A stretch of DNA of 50,831 bases, taken from assembly GCA_905479575.1 (NCBI GenBank), contig CAJQNB010000046.1, positions 1 to 50,831 of the forward strand. Direction: 5' to 3'. Below the pieces are notes generated by a model that made no database searches, was not told the origin of the DNA, and saw only the letters and a list, made by a program, of their open reading frames with translations. Positions 35,841-45,697 of the stretch are shown here, piece after piece. The position numbers were made by a program, and so were the translations under genes. The DNA comes from an uncultured Pseudophaeobacter sp. GTDB taxonomy: Bacteria > Pseudomonadota > Alphaproteobacteria > Rhodobacterales > Rhodobacteraceae. The first letter of the stretch is position 1. Each line of letters starts with the position of its first letter.

Positions 35841-37910
35841 TTGGAAACCAAAAATGAGCCGGATTTTCCGTCTGTGTACCGAGGCAGGGAAGCCGGAGCA
35901 ACCTTGCAGATTTTGTTGCGCCTTGATCAGACCCTGCAGGCCCAGCGTGGGGTGTTGCTGACCTGGGTTCCGGTGTGTCTCGGGCTTGGCATTGGTTGGT
36001 TCTTTCTGCTGCGCAGCGATCCGGGTTTTCAAACCTGGTGTTTGCTGACCTTGACCATCCTTCTGGCTCTGCCACTGACGCGCTGCCGGGATAGCCGGGC
36101 GATGATCGCCTGGGCGATCCTTCTCATTTGCCTAGGTTTCTTGTCTGCGGTGGCGCGCACCGCACTGGTGCAGGCGCCGGTCCTGGCATTTCGCTACTAT
36201 GGTCCCGTAGAGGGGCGGATCATTGCCATCGATCGTGGCAGTCGCGGTGCCCTTAGACTGACGCTGGATCATGTGCGGTTGGCGCGCGTGGTGCCAGCAA
36301 AGCGTCCTGCACGGGTGCGGGTGTCCCTTGCTGCCGGAAGCGAAAGCCCGGAAGTGGGGGCGACGGTGGCCACCACTGCACATCTGATGCCTCCTCAGGG
36401 GCCGAGCGAGCCGGGTGGGTTTGATTTTCGCCGATATGCCTGGTTTATGAAAATTGGCGCCAATGGCTATACCCGGGTGCCGATCGTGGTGCTCAAGCCC
36501 GCGCAGGAGGGGCTATATCTGCATCGGTTTCGCTATCACCTGTCACGGGCGGTGCAGGATCGTTTGGGGGCCAAGACCGGAGGATTCGCGGCTGCAATCA
36601 TCGCAGGAGACAGAAGCGGCGTCGCCCCAGAAGAGCTGCAGGCCTTGAGAGCAAGTAACTTGGCCCATCTGCTGGCGATTTCCGGGCTCCACATGGGGTT
36701 GCTGACTGGGTTTGTGTTTACGGCGCTTCGGTTTTTTCTTTGCCTAATTCCGGCACTTGCCCTGCGGTGGAACATCAAAAAAATCTCCGCAGCGGCGGCG
36801 CTTGCGGTGGGGGCAGTCTACCTCGGGATCTCTGGCGCGAGCATTTCGACGGAACGGGCCTTTATTATGGTTCTCGTAATGTTTGTGGCGGTTTTGCTGG
36901 ATCGACGCGCCATATCCTTGAGAGCGGTCGCTGTTGCGGCAACACTTGTCCTGTTGCGCAGGCCAGAAACGCTGATGAGCCCGGGGTTTCAGATGAGCTT
37001 TGCTGCGACCACGGCGCTGGTTGCGGTGTTTGGCTGGATCCGCACCCAACGGCTGGCACCGGGCCCCGTCTGGTTGCACCCGGTGCTGACGGTGGTTGTT
37101 TCCTCGGCAGTGGCCGGGATCGCAACCGCGCCCTTTGGCGCTGCCCATTTTAATGCTCTGTCCCATTATGGGCTTCTCGGCAATGTGCTGGCGGTTCCCA
37201 TTATGGGGTTAGTCGTTGTTCCTGCTGCGGTTTTATCCCTTTGCCTGGCCCCTATCGGCGCCGAGATGGTCGGGGTTTTCTTTCTGCAGCTAGGTCTTGA
37301 GTGGATATTGGGAGTGGCGAATTGGGTCGCCGCGTTACCCCATGCACAAAGCGGCGTGGTTATGCCCGGTCCTTGGGTGTTGCCACTTTTTTCCCTGGGG
37401 GCGCTGGTTGTACTGCTTTGGCAAGGGAGGCTGCGCTGGGGCGGTTTGTGCCTGGTTGGGCTGTCTCTGGCGATCTGGGGGCAGACAGATAGGCCAGTAT
37501 TGCTCGTTTCAGCCAATGGGTCTTTGGTCGGGGTGTTGACCCCAGAAGGCCGTGCGTTGTCCCGAGCGACCAGCCAAGGTTACACTGCAAAAAGCTGGTT
37601 GGCCGCAGATGGTACGCCAGTGTCCCAAGCTGAGGCGGCGCAGCGGTGGGCTGCGCTTGCGAAAGACAGAGGTATCTGGGTTTCTGGACGCCGCATTATA
37701 CATATCACCGGCAAACGGCGGGCTGAAGCGTTTGTGGGCTGCCATGCATCGGATCTGGTGGTCGCCAACGCGGTGCTTCAGCATACGGGACCCTGCGCGA
37801 TTCTGGGACCAGATCGCCTGCGGAGCAGTGGCAGCATTGCAATGACACAGAATGGCATATTGATAAGCGCAAACGAACTGGCGGGAGATCGCCCCTGGTC
37901 GCGGCACTGA
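35841..37910 (+). CDS. comEC: ComEC/Rec2-family DNA uptake channel protein
   Basis: 689 residues. Polytopic inner-membrane channel for single-stranded DNA during natural transformation. After two N-terminal helices (about 38-80) a periplasmic OB-like region ([13 protein letters not shown] onward) precedes the Competence domain with [17 protein letters not shown] (about 277-293) and many helices. The C-terminal 130 residues lack the HxHxDH metallo-lactamase motif of classic ComEC, so the nuclease-like domain is absent or degenerate. Start is uncertain: TTG at 35841 has only GAGG 10 nt upstream, while a TTG at 35904 has GGAG 5 nt upstream and gives 668 residues. No other competence genes are nearby. 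Confidence 0.85.
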   Translation: METKNEPDFPSVYRGREAGATLQILLRLDQTLQAQRGVLLTWVPVCLGLGIGWFFLLRSDPGFQTWCLLTLTILLALPLTRCRDSRAMIAWAILLICLGFLSAVARTALVQAPVLAFRYYGPVEGRIIAIDRGSRGALRLTLDHVRLARVVPAKRPARVRVSLAAGSESPEVGATVATTAHLMPPQGPSEPGGFDFRRYAWFMKIGANGYTRVPIVVLKPAQEGLYLHRFRYHLSRAVQDRLGAKTGGFAAAIIAGDRSGVAPEELQALRASNLAHLLAISGLHMGLLTGFVFTALRFFLCLIPALALRWNIKKISAAAALAVGAVYLGISGASISTERAFIMVLVMFVAVLLDRRAISLRAVAVAATLVLLRRPETLMSPGFQMSFAATTALVAVFGWIRTQRLAPGPVWLHPVLTVVVSSAVAGIATAPFGAAHFNALSHYGLLGNVLAVPIMGLVVVPAAVLSLCLAPIGAEMVGVFFLQLGLEWILGVANWVAALPHAQSGVVMPGPWVLPLFSLGALVVLLWQGRLRWGGLCLVGLSLAIWGQTDRPVLLVSANGSLVGVLTPEGRALSRATSQGYTAKSWLAADGTPVSQAEAAQRWAALAKDRGIWVSGRRIIHITGKRRAEAFVGCHASDLVVANAVLQHTGPCAILGPDRLRSSGSIAMTQNGILISANELAGDRPWSRH

Positions 37911-37951
37911 CTTTTTCAGTGCTCCGTCACGATCCTGGTGCCCCCAAAAGC

Positions 37952-38668
37952 TTAGTAGCTGCGGATCAGACCTACCAGCCGTCCTTGAACCTTAACCTGG
38001 TCTTGCGAAAAGATCCGAGTTTCATAGGCGGGGTTTTCAGCCTCAAGCGCAATGGCGCCGTTGCGGCGGAACAGCCGTTTCAGCGTGGCTTCTTCATCGG
38101 CGACAAGGGCAACCACGATATCGCCATCATCCGCCGTGTCGCATTCGCGGATCACGACGATGTCGCCATCGTTGATCCCTGCATTGATCATCGAGTCGCC
38201 GCGCACCTCGAGGGCGTAGTGTTTACCATTGGAGGACAACATGGTCTGAGGGATCGCGATCTGATGGGTGATCTGGTTGATCGCCTCAATCGGGACACCG
38301 GCAGCAATGCGGCCCATCACGGGAATTTGCAGGGAAGCAATAACGGCTTCCTCTGACGGTGCGGTCCGAGGGGCGGATGCAGGCGGCGTTCGGCGCGTGT
38401 CGATGTTGATTGCAGGTCGGGGCGCGTCCTCGCCTGTGGCGGCGCCAGTCATATTTTCTGGCAGGCGCAGAATTTCGATGGCACGTGCCCGGTGCGCAAG
38501 TCGGCGGATGAAACCACGTTCTTCAAGCGCCGTAATGAGCCGATGAATCCCCGATTTGGAGCGCAGATCAAGGGCAACCTTCATTTCATCAAAGCTCGGG
38601 GGAACGCCGTCTTTTTGCAGTCGCTGATGTATGAAGTTCAATAAATCCAATTGCTTCTTGGTTAGCAT
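37952..38668 (-). CDS. lexA: LexA repressor
   Basis: 238 residues. SOS repressor that self-cleaves when RecA is activated. N-terminal helix-turn-helix is [19 protein letters not shown] to [18 protein letters not shown]; the Ala123-Gly124 cleavage bond is in GRIAAGVP, nucleophile Ser159 in GDSM, and the general-base Lys197 in EATLKR. Length is longer than E. coli LexA (202) because of a linker of about 35 residues rich in Thr/Pro/Ala (74-105), common in alphaproteobacteria. GGAGGG lies 6 nt before the ATG. A LexA box overlaps its own promoter, indicating autoregulation. Confidence 0.97.
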   Translation of the reverse strand: MLTKKQLDLLNFIHQRLQKDGVPPSFDEMKVALDLRSKSGIHRLITALEERGFIRRLAHRARAIEILRLPENMTGAATGEDAPRPAINIDTRRTPPASAPRTAPSEEAVIASLQIPVMGRIAAGVPIEAINQITHQIAIPQTMLSSNGKHYALEVRGDSMINAGINDGDIVVIRECDTADDGDIVVALVADEEATLKRLFRRNGAIALEAENPAYETRIFSQDQVKVQGRLVGLIRSY

Positions 38669-38700
38669 TGCTGTCCCTCCGATTACATCCGTTTCGTTTT

Positions 38701-38729
38701 GTTCTAGTCATGTTCCCGTTTTGTGTCAA
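38701..38729 (-). promoter_or_regulatory. lexA promoter with overlapping LexA (SOS) box
   Basis: On the minus strand the -35 is a perfect TTGACA (38724-38729) and the -10 TAGAAC (38701-38706), 17 nt apart. The alphaproteobacterial SOS box GTTC-N7-GTTC (38701-38715; GAAC-N7-GAAC on the minus strand) covers the -10 box, so LexA would block RNA polymerase. Confidence 0.85.
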
Positions 38730-38806
38730 CAACGCAAGAACGCCGCAGTCTCTTTTGTGAGGTTTTCACTGCTGAGGGTTCCGCTACGCCTGACGCTTGG
38801 GAGCGG

Positions 38807-39979
38807 TTAAATTGGCAGGTAGTGCAGAGTGTCACCACAGCGCTGCGCCGGCGCATGGGGCGGCAGGACGAGCAAGGCGTTGGCATCGGCCAGAATGGTC
38901 AAAAGTGCGCTGTCCTGTCTGGGCGAAACGGTGATTTCACCGGCGGCAACTGTCGCACGCATGTAGTGTTCCCTGGGCCCGTTGGCAGCCAAGTCATGGG
39001 TAAGGGTTGCGGTTTGCAGGCTCTCTTCTTGAGCCTCAAAACCTAACATGCTTTGGATCATGGGGCGCAAGAAGATATGCCCGCAAACCATTGCAGAAAC
39101 GGGGTTTCCAGGCAATCCGACCATGGTAGCCTTGCCCATGCGCCCGGCCATCAACGGCTTGCCAGGACGCATGGCAACCTTGTAAAAGCTACGCTCCATC
39201 CCAAGATCAGCGGAGACCTTGGCGACCAGATCGTGATCGCCAACCGAGGCGCCGCCGATGGTGACAACCAGATCAACGTCACGGGCCAGAGAGAAAGCCA
39301 TTTTCAACGACGTGTCACTGTCTTTGGCGATGGGCAATATCCGCACTTCTGCGCCAAACTCTTCCAGCATCGCCTTGAGACCAAAGGTATTTGAGGCGAT
39401 GATCTGATCCGGGCCAGGGGTGCCGCCGGGCATCACCAACTCATCACCGGTAGAGATCAATGCGACAACCGGGCGGCGGTAGACGGGTACCTTGGGGATA
39501 TTCATCGCTGCCAAAAGCGCCACATCAGAAGGGCGCAGCAGACGCGGCGCATTGACGGTTTGGCCGATGGTGAAATCACCGCCACGGGGGCGGATATTGT
39601 CCGAAGCACCGGGGTGATCGAGAATGGTGATCAGGTCTTTCTTGCGGTCGACATCCTCTTGGATAACCACAAAATCAGCACCATCCGGCACCGGCGCGCC
39701 GGTGAAAATCCGTACCGCTTGACCAGCCTTTAGGCGGCCCTCAAAGCGATGCCCGGCTGCGGCCTCACCGATGACCTGAAACATGGCGTGCAGCTCAACT
39801 TCGTCCCGTTTGACCGCATAGCCATCCATCGCCGAGGCGGAAAAGGGAGGCTGGTCGCGCACAGCGCTGACCGGCTGAGCCAAGACCCGTCCATTGGCCT
39901 CGGCCAGTGGAACCTGTTCTATTTCGGTCACCGAGCTGAGCTGTAAAAGAGCCGCGCGGGCCTCGGAAACTGAAATCAT
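38807..39979 (-). CDS. moeA: Molybdopterin molybdenumtransferase
   Basis: 390 residues. Inserts molybdate into adenylylated molybdopterin. PPFSASAMDGYAVKRDEV is the conserved N-terminal block, VRIFTGAPVPDGADFVVIQED the second, and STGDELVMPGGTPGPDQIIASN with IGGASVGDHDLV forms the MPT-binding (MoeA domain III) core. KVAMRPGKPLM and GLPGNPVSAMVCGHIFL finish the domain. It begins directly after the moaC stop (TAGATG, no gap), the last gene of the leftward trp-moa cluster. Confidence 0.96.
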   Translation of the reverse strand: MISVSEARAALLQLSSVTEIEQVPLAEANGRVLAQPVSAVRDQPPFSASAMDGYAVKRDEVELHAMFQVIGEAAAGHRFEGRLKAGQAVRIFTGAPVPDGADFVVIQEDVDRKKDLITILDHPGASDNIRPRGGDFTIGQTVNAPRLLRPSDVALLAAMNIPKVPVYRRPVVALISTGDELVMPGGTPGPDQIIASNTFGLKAMLEEFGAEVRILPIAKDSDTSLKMAFSLARDVDLVVTIGGASVGDHDLVAKVSADLGMERSFYKVAMRPGKPLMAGRMGKATMVGLPGNPVSAMVCGHIFLRPMIQSMLGFEAQEESLQTATLTHDLAANGPREHYMRATVAAGEITVSPRQDSALLTILADANALLVLPPHAPAQRCGDTLHYLPI

Positions 39980-40450
39980 CTAAGCCTCGTACCGCCCTGA
40001 TTTTCCGCCATCTTTTAGCACAACTCTGGTGCCGCCGATCTGCATTTCCTTATCCACGGCCTTGGCCATGTCATAGACGGTGAGACAGGCAACTGATACA
40101 GCCGTCAGGGCCTCCATTTCAACACCGGTTTGCCCGGTGGTTTTGACTGTGGCCTCTACCCGGACACCGGGCAGGTCGGGATCCAAGGTCAGATCAACAG
40201 CGACTTTGGAAATAGCGAGCGGATGGCACAGGGGGATCAGGTCGGGCGTCTTTTTCGCCCCCATGATGCCTGCCAGCCGCGCAACGCTCAGTACATCGCC
40301 CTTTTTGGCCTTACCTTGGGAAATGATTTCAAAGGTTTCCCGGGCCATGGTGATGTGACCCTCGGCCACGGCCACGCGCGCGGTGACCGCCTTGTCGGAG
40401 ACATCTACCATATGGGCGTCGCCCTTGGTGTCAAAATGGGTCAGCGCCAT
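39980..40450 (-). CDS. moaC: Cyclic pyranopterin monophosphate synthase
   Basis: 156 residues. Converts the MoaA product to cyclic pyranopterin monophosphate in molybdenum cofactor synthesis. [20 protein letters not shown] is the hallmark N-terminus; [11 protein letters not shown] and the [20 protein letters not shown] region hold the active-site Lys/His and catalytic Asp. Length is standard. Its ATG lies one base after the trpC stop, and moeA follows with no gap, so all three are translated in tandem. moaA is not in this window. Confidence 0.97.
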   Translation of the reverse strand: MALTHFDTKGDAHMVDVSDKAVTARVAVAEGHITMARETFEIISQGKAKKGDVLSVARLAGIMGAKKTPDLIPLCHPLAISKVAVDLTLDPDLPGVRVEATVKTTGQTGVEMEALTAVSVACLTVYDMAKAVDKEMQIGGTRVVLKDGGKSGRYEA

Positions 40451-40451
40451 G

Positions 40452-41264
40452 TCACAGTGCCCCGGGGGTCAGAGGGTCAGCCAGTAGGGTGCGGGTGGCC
40501 AGTGCCACATCGTCTTGACGCATCAAGGATTCCCCAATCAGGAACGTGCGGGCGCCATAGCGGGCCATATCCGCCAGATCCTGCGGCGTAGAAAGGCCGC
40601 TTTCGCAGACGATACTGCGCCCGGCGGGCACCAACCGCGACAAATGGCGAGTGGTGTCCAATGTTGTCTCAAAGGTTTTTAGATTGCGGTTGTTGATCCC
40701 CATTAGCGGGGATTTCAGCAGGCTGGCACGCTCCAGTTCGGCCTCGTCATGGACCTCAAGCAGCACATCCATGCCCCATTCCACGGCACAGTCTTCCAGC
40801 TCGGCGGCCTGTTCATCGGTAACCGAGGCGAGAATGATCAGGATGCAATCGGCACCCAGGGCGCGGGCCTCGGCAACCTGATAGGTATCATACATAAAAT
40901 CTTTGCGCAGGGCGGGCAGGGAACAGGCAGCGCGCGCCTCCACCAAGAAGGATTTGGCGCCTTGAAAGCTTGGCGTATCCGTCAGGACCGACAGGCAGGC
41001 AGCGCCGCCCTGTTCATAGGCCTGGGCTAACGCGGCAGGATTAAAATCCTCCCGGATCAACCCCTTGGAAGGGCTGGCCTTTTTGATTTCTGCAATCAGC
41101 CCATAGCCGTCGCGGGCAGCACTGGAGAGCGCTTCCGCAAACCCCCTGGGGGCTGAGGCGTCGCGGGCTTCGGCTTCGACTTCGGCTAATGGCTTGGCGG
41201 CTTTGTCAGCGGCGATTTCTTCCAGCTTATAGGCCTTGATCTTATCCAGCACATTTTCAGCCAT
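40452..41264 (-). CDS. trpC: Indole-3-glycerol phosphate synthase
   Basis: 270 residues, TIM-barrel enzyme converting CdRP to indole-3-glycerol phosphate in tryptophan synthesis. [27 protein letters not shown], and [17 protein letters not shown] contain the catalytic Lys/Glu sites, with [11 protein letters not shown] and [12 protein letters not shown] closing the phosphate site. The ATG at 41264 is preceded by AGGAGG 7 nt upstream; six extra codons of open frame are ignored. It sits between ung (40 bp upstream) and moaC (1 bp downstream). Confidence 0.96.
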   Translation of the reverse strand: MAENVLDKIKAYKLEEIAADKAAKPLAEVEAEARDASAPRGFAEALSSAARDGYGLIAEIKKASPSKGLIREDFNPAALAQAYEQGGAACLSVLTDTPSFQGAKSFLVEARAACSLPALRKDFMYDTYQVAEARALGADCILIILASVTDEQAAELEDCAVEWGMDVLLEVHDEAELERASLLKSPLMGINNRNLKTFETTLDTTRHLSRLVPAGRSIVCESGLSTPQDLADMARYGARTFLIGESLMRQDDVALATRTLLADPLTPGAL

Positions 41265-41303
41265 GGTCCTGCCTCCTGTCATTGTGTTGTGTCATGTCTA
41301 CCC

Positions 41304-41975
41304 TTAGATCGTCCAGTCGATTGGCTGTGATCCGCGTGCAGCAAGCCAGCTATTGATCTTTGAAAACACCCCTGACCCAAAGAAACCGCGATGGGCAGAT
41401 AGCGGAGATGGGTGGGCAGTCCTCAGGATAAGGTGATCGCCCGGATGGAGGTGTTTTTCAAGTCTCTGCGCCTGTTTTCCCCAGAATACATAGGCAGTGG
41501 GTCTTTGCGAGGTCCTGGCGAGCACCTGTTGAACCAGCTTCTCCCAGCCCAGATCTTTGTGCCCATTGGCTTCTCCGCTCGGCACCGAGAGTGCGGTGTT
41601 GAGCAGCAAAACGCCCTGTCGTGCCCAGTTTTGCAAATCCCCAGTGGCTGGATGTGCGCCAATATCCTTATGCAACTCTTTGTAAATGTTAGAAAGGGAC
41701 CGTGGCAGAGGCCGCACGTCAGGCGCGACGGAAAAGGCCAGCCCATTGGCGTGACCCGGCGTAGGATAGGGATCCTGGCCCAGGATGACCACATGGGTGT
41801 TGTTCAGCGGCGTCAGTTCAAGCGCCGCAAAGCGCACCGAGTTTGGCGGCAAAATGGCCCGAGGTTCCGCATCCAGCTGCGCTTTGATTGCCGGCCAGTC
41901 CTGGGAGAAAAACGCCAGATCGCCCCAGTCACCTAACTGGGGTGCGCTTGGGGCTGAGCCAGCAGCTGTACTCAT
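41304..41975 (-). CDS. ung: Uracil-DNA glycosylase, family 1-like
   Basis: 223 residues. Removes uracil from DNA, starting base-excision repair. The water-activating loop is [18 protein letters not shown] and the minor-groove loop [14 protein letters not shown], with [13 protein letters not shown] between. E. coli Ung has His after the Tyr (GQDPYH); here it is Pro, and the following GPGQA is TPGHA. The start overlaps the trpD stop (ATGA), so it is co-translated with trpD, and trpC follows 40 bp later. Placing a repair gene inside the trp cluster is notable. Activity is inferred from motif content. Confidence 0.92.
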   Translation of the reverse strand: MSTAAGSAPSAPQLGDWGDLAFFSQDWPAIKAQLDAEPRAILPPNSVRFAALELTPLNNTHVVILGQDPYPTPGHANGLAFSVAPDVRPLPRSLSNIYKELHKDIGAHPATGDLQNWARQGVLLLNTALSVPSGEANGHKDLGWEKLVQQVLARTSQRPTAYVFWGKQAQRLEKHLHPGDHLILRTAHPSPLSAHRGFFGSGVFSKINSWLAARGSQPIDWTI

Positions 41976-42997
41976 ACGGCGGCGGCCGTGGTGATTTTTG
42001 CCAAGGCTTCTAGCTTATTCTTGGCCGCACCGGAATCTATGCTTTCGATAGCCTTTTCAACACCTTCTTTCAAAGAGTTGGCCGCATTCGCCACCACCAG
42101 TGCCGAGGCTGCGTTCAACAGAACTGCATCACGGTAGGCGCCTTTTTCACCGTCCAACAAGGCGCGGAAGGCCGCTGCATTGTCTGCGGGGCTGCCACCA
42201 AGGATGGCCTCAAAGGGATGTACGGGCAGGCCGGCCTGTTCCGGGTGCAGTTCGAAATCATTGATCGACCCGTCTTCTTCCAGCGCGGAGACCCAGCTGA
42301 TCCCAGTGATGGTCAGCTCATCAGTGCCGTCGGATCCATGCACCAGCCAGGCGCGCTCGGACCCGAGCTGGCCCAGGGTTTCCGCCATGGGGCGGATCAG
42401 TTCGCGGCTAAATGCACCGGTGAGCTGACGTTTGACACCAGCAGGATTGGTCAATGGTCCCAATATGTTAAAGATCGTTCTTGTGCCCAGCTCCTGGCGG
42501 GTTGGCATCACATGTGCAACGGCCGGGTGGTGCATTGGCGCCATCATGAAGGCGATGCCGCAATGGTCCAGCGCCTCTTCGACCACCTTTGGCGGTACCA
42601 TGACATTGATGCCCATCTGCGCCTGCACATCCGCCGTGCCAGAGCGTGACGACAGGTTGCGGTTGCCATGTTTGGCGACCACAACCCCGGCGCCTGCGGT
42701 GACAAAGGCGGTGGCGGTGGAGATATTCAAGGTATGTTTGCCGTCGCCGCCGGTGCCGACAATATCCATGGCCCCGGCGGGGGCTTTCACAGGATTACAT
42801 TTGGACCGCATGACCGAGGCCGCAGCGGCATATTCATCAACGGTTTCGCCACGGGTGCGCAGCGCCATCAGGATGCCGCCAATCTGGCTGGGAGTGGCTT
42901 CGCCTTCAAACAACAGGGTAAAGGCCTGGGTCGCCTCATCGCGGCTCAGGGGGCGGTCGGCGGCGGCACCAATCAGCGGTTTGATCAGATCGCTCAT
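41972..42997 (-). CDS. trpD: Anthranilate phosphoribosyltransferase
   Basis: 341 residues. Second step of tryptophan synthesis (anthranilate + PRPP). [20 protein letters not shown] holds the PRPP-binding loop, [21 protein letters not shown] the anthranilate/PRPP region, and [20 protein letters not shown] the C-terminal block. Standard length. The ATG overlaps the trpG stop by four bases (ATGA) and its own stop overlaps the ung start in the same way. Confidence 0.97.
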   Translation of the reverse strand: MSDLIKPLIGAAADRPLSRDEATQAFTLLFEGEATPSQIGGILMALRTRGETVDEYAAAASVMRSKCNPVKAPAGAMDIVGTGGDGKHTLNISTATAFVTAGAGVVVAKHGNRNLSSRSGTADVQAQMGINVMVPPKVVEEALDHCGIAFMMAPMHHPAVAHVMPTRQELGTRTIFNILGPLTNPAGVKRQLTGAFSRELIRPMAETLGQLGSERAWLVHGSDGTDELTITGISWVSALEEDGSINDFELHPEQAGLPVHPFEAILGGSPADNAAAFRALLDGEKGAYRDAVLLNAASALVVANAANSLKEGVEKAIESIDSGAAKNKLEALAKITTAAAV

Positions 42998-43575
42998 GCG
43001 GGCACCTTCATGTCATCGAGGAAGTTCTTGAGCAGGGCATGGCCGTGCTCGGAGGCGATGGATTCGGGGTGGAACTGAACCCCGTGCATTGGCAGCTCTT
43101 TGTGCTGCAGCCCCATGATGGTGCCATCTTCCAGCTCGGCGGTGATGTCCAGACATTCGGGCAGGGTTTCGCGATCCACCACCAGAGAATGATAGCGGGT
43201 TGCCTCAAACGGGCTGGGCAGCCCGGCAAATAGCCCGGAGTTGTTGTGCTGTACCTTGCCCATCTTGCCATGCACGATCTCGTGACAGCGGACGACATTG
43301 CCACCAAAGGCCTGGCCGATGGTTTGATGCCCCAGGCAAACCCCAAGCAGCGGCGTTCTGGTTTCTGCGGCGGCCAGGGTCAGCGCCAGGCAAATACCGG
43401 CCTGTTCCGGGGCCTTGGGGCCAGGCGACAGCAGGATGCCTGCCGGATTTAACGCCATGGCCTCCTGCACGCTGAGGGCATCATTGCGATGGACCTCCAT
43501 CTCGGCGCCGAGCTCTCCCAGATAGTGCACAAGGTTGTAGGTAAAGGAGTCGTAGTTGTCGATTAGCAGCAGCAT
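42994..43575 (-). CDS. trpG: Anthranilate synthase glutaminase subunit
   Basis: 193-residue class I glutamine amidotransferase that supplies ammonia to Trp[21 protein letters not shown] is the N-terminus; the nucleophile Cys is in [15 protein letters not shown] and the His-Glu pair in [10 protein letters not shown]. It is not fused to TrpD or TrpE. Its partner trpE lies 2.1 kb away beyond an inverted gene, a split arrangement. A promoter with a dyad lies upstream. Confidence 0.96.
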   Translation of the reverse strand: MLLLIDNYDSFTYNLVHYLGELGAEMEVHRNDALSVQEAMALNPAGILLSPGPKAPEQAGICLALTLAAAETRTPLLGVCLGHQTIGQAFGGNVVRCHEIVHGKMGKVQHNNSGLFAGLPSPFEATRYHSLVVDRETLPECLDITAELEDGTIMGLQHKELPMHGVQFHPESIASEHGHALLKNFLDDMKVPA

Positions 43576-43618
43576 CTTGGTGGGCTCTTTTATGGGTGGC
43601 GGGCGAGGGGGGCGCCGC

Positions 43619-43646
43619 AGTATAGTGGTTTCGGTATACTTGTTCA
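43619..43646 (-). promoter_or_regulatory. Candidate trpG promoter with dyad
   Basis: On the minus strand TGAACA (43641-43646) and TATACT (43619-43624) are 16 nt apart, giving a start near 43612 and a leader of about 37 nt. AGTATA-N10-TATACT (43619-43640) is a perfect dyad that covers the -10 box, a plausible repressor site. Confidence 0.45.
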
Positions 43647-43817
43647 GGCTTGCGCGGCAGCGTCAAGAGCAGGACGGTCAATTGGCGCAGTGCCTGACCT
43701 GACAAGGGACCAAACAGGTAGCAAAACCGGTGCAGATGCACAGTTTGTTGTCTGTGGCTTTGAGGATAAACCAGCCCGGTGACAGGGTGGAAACAGGTGA
43801 TGAGAGGCAAGACTGCG

Positions 43818-45578
43818 ATGAAAGGGTTTCTCGGAGGCGTGAGTATCGGTGCACTGGTGGCCGTTGGCGGGGCAGCAATGGTGTCGCTGTCGTCTCCTTT
43901 GCCGAGCCGTGTGCAGGTTGATGCAACACTGCCGGATCAATCCAACCCGCCCAAAGCCGCCGCGACACAGGCGCCTGAGGCCAGTGAACGTCGCGATGCC
44001 GATCTGGTGGAAGCAGCCCCCAGCATCCCCACAAACTCCGGCACCGAGGACGCCAGTCCAGTTGCCGTTCTTGACACCAACCCCGGATCACGGCCCGTGG
44101 TGGCCACCGCGGAGGGGGCCAGCCCCGGCGATATGAGCCAAGGGGCAGGGGTGCAGAGCCTGCCACAGGTGCCAAGCACCGTCACAGCGGAGACCGAGAG
44201 CGGCGTAGCCCCCAATGCCCCGGCCCAGGAACAGGGGCCGGTTGTTTCCACCGAGACAGCGGCAGTGCCAGCACCGCCGGTCTCGACAGAAACGACCACA
44301 GAATCGGCGCCAATGGAATCATTGCCCCTGTCCGAACAAGCAGCTCCCTCGCAAGGGGCCAGCGGTACTGGCGATACCACGACTGTCAGGGTGGGCACAA
44401 AAATTACGGAAGCACCCGGCATGGGGGCAGACAGCCCCGCAGTGGAAACCGCCGATACGGAAACAGCAGACGCCACCCAACCAGCCGCCACCCAACCAGC
44501 CGCCACCCAAGCAGATGCCAGCCAACCGCGCCCGGGTATCACTGCTCCTGTAGTGGCGTCTCCTTCTGTGTCGGGTTCTCTGGGGCCAGAAATCGGGACA
44601 GCGCCGGTGGCCACTGCCCTGCCCAGCATATCTGCTACAGCTGTGACACCGTCGCAGCCAGAAGGCGGCGAAGCGCAAGCAGAGGTGGATCCAAACCAGC
44701 AAGAGAGCGCAGCTGCTTTGGTGGCTGACGAAGAGGCTGATGAACAGCAATTGGCCTCTGCCGAGGGCGCAACCTCTGGCGGGGAGCTGGGGGCACGCCT
44801 CGGCACCCGTGTGGTTCCGCTGACCGAACGCAGCAGCACACCGACTTTGATTGCCGGCGATGACGCGGCCCCCTCAGAGGCGGTTCTGGCCGAGGGTCAA
44901 CCCTTTGAGATTAACGCCGAGGCTTTTGTCGCGCTGGATAACCGACCCTTGATGTCCATCGTATTGATAGATGACGCGGCCGCAATTGGCGCCGAAGCAT
45001 TGCAGGATTTCCCCTATCCGCTGACCTTTGCAATTTCTCCTCAGGATCCAAAGGCTGCAGAAAAGATGAAGGCGCGCCGCGCCGCCGGGTTTGAGGTGCT
45101 TATCCTTGCCGACCTGCCGCGTGAGGCCAGCCCGCAGGACGCTGAAACCGCCATGGGGGTCTGGATGCAGCAATTGCCCCAGGCGGTTGGTATCCTGGAA
45201 GGAGTCGACACCGGGTTTCAGGGCAACCGGCCGCTTGCGGACCAGATGGTGGCGGTGATGAAGGCCACGGGCTATGGCATGGTGACCCAGAACAGCGGGC
45301 TGAACACGGTGCAAAAGCTGGCCCTGCGCGATGGTATGCCAGCGGGCGTGGTGTTTCGTGATTTTGACGGAGCCGGACAAAACCCGCGCGCCATTCGCCG
45401 GTTCCTGGACCAGGCGGCCTTTCGCGCCCGTCAGGAAGGCGCTGTGATCATGCTGGGCCGGTTGCGCCCGGATACCATTTCGGCGCTGTTGCTGTGGGGC
45501 TTGCAGGATCGTGCCAGCCAGGTGGGCCTGGCGCCCATTTCAGCCGGGCTCAAGGCCGCTCTTCCCGCGGCAGACTGA
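43818..45578 (+). CDS. Divergent polysaccharide deacetylase family protein (YibQ-like)
   Basis: 586 residues from the ATG at 43818 (AGAGG 10 nt upstream); ATG 43800 and GTG 43779 are in-frame alternatives. An N-terminal membrane anchor (GFLGGVSIGALVAVGGAAMV) is followed by some 300 residues of Ala/Pro/Thr/Glu-rich low complexity, including a TQPAA repeat. The C-terminal domain, from about PLMSIVLIDDAAAIGAEALQ to the end, has the NodB-like fold of the divergent polysaccharide deacetylase 2 family, with FPYPLTFAISPQDPKAAEKM. The metal-binding His are not obvious, so catalysis is uncertain. It is inserted in inverted orientation between trpE and trpGD. Confidence 0.82.
   Translation: MKGFLGGVSIGALVAVGGAAMVSLSSPLPSRVQVDATLPDQSNPPKAAATQAPEASERRDADLVEAAPSIPTNSGTEDASPVAVLDTNPGSRPVVATAEGASPGDMSQGAGVQSLPQVPSTVTAETESGVAPNAPAQEQGPVVSTETAAVPAPPVSTETTTESAPMESLPLSEQAAPSQGASGTGDTTTVRVGTKITEAPGMGADSPAVETADTETADATQPAATQPAATQADASQPRPGITAPVVASPSVSGSLGPEIGTAPVATALPSISATAVTPSQPEGGEAQAEVDPNQQESAAALVADEEADEQQLASAEGATSGGELGARLGTRVVPLTERSSTPTLIAGDDAAPSEAVLAEGQPFEINAEAFVALDNRPLMSIVLIDDAAAIGAEALQDFPYPLTFAISPQDPKAAEKMKARRAAGFEVLILADLPREASPQDAETAMGVWMQQLPQAVGILEGVDTGFQGNRPLADQMVAVMKATGYGMVTQNSGLNTVQKLALRDGMPAGVVFRDFDGAGQNPRAIRRFLDQAAFRARQEGAVIMLGRLRPDTISALLLWGLQDRASQVGLAPISAGLKAALPAAD
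44472..44514 (+). repeat. 15-bp tandem repeat inside the deacetylase gene
   Basis: GCCACCCAACCAGCC occurs twice in tandem, followed by a third diverged 13-bp partial copy, encoding the AATQP units of the linker. Slippage could vary its copy number. Confidence 0.8.
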
Positions 45579-45635
45579 GCGGGAACCTAACATAAGGCCA
45601 GGCGCGCAGTGCGCCAACTCCAGGGGCGCTAAAAC

Positions 45636-45667
45636 ATAAAAGGGCCTCCACAGGGAGGCCCTTTTAT
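45636..45667. terminator. Bidirectional terminator between the deacetylase gene and trpE
   Basis: ATAAAAGGGCCTCC pairs perfectly with GGAGGCCCTTTTAT around an ACAG loop. It lies 57 bp after the deacetylase stop and 30 bp after the trpE stop, serving both converging genes. Confidence 0.93.
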
Positions 45668-45697
45668 GGTGTCCGTACTGAGGATCGCCTGTCCCGG

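Noticed and set aside
35373..36075. Longer gltX reading frame beginning inside comEC
   Set aside because: The extra 83 codons have no family similarity, and the conserved start [15 protein letters not shown] lies at 35826.
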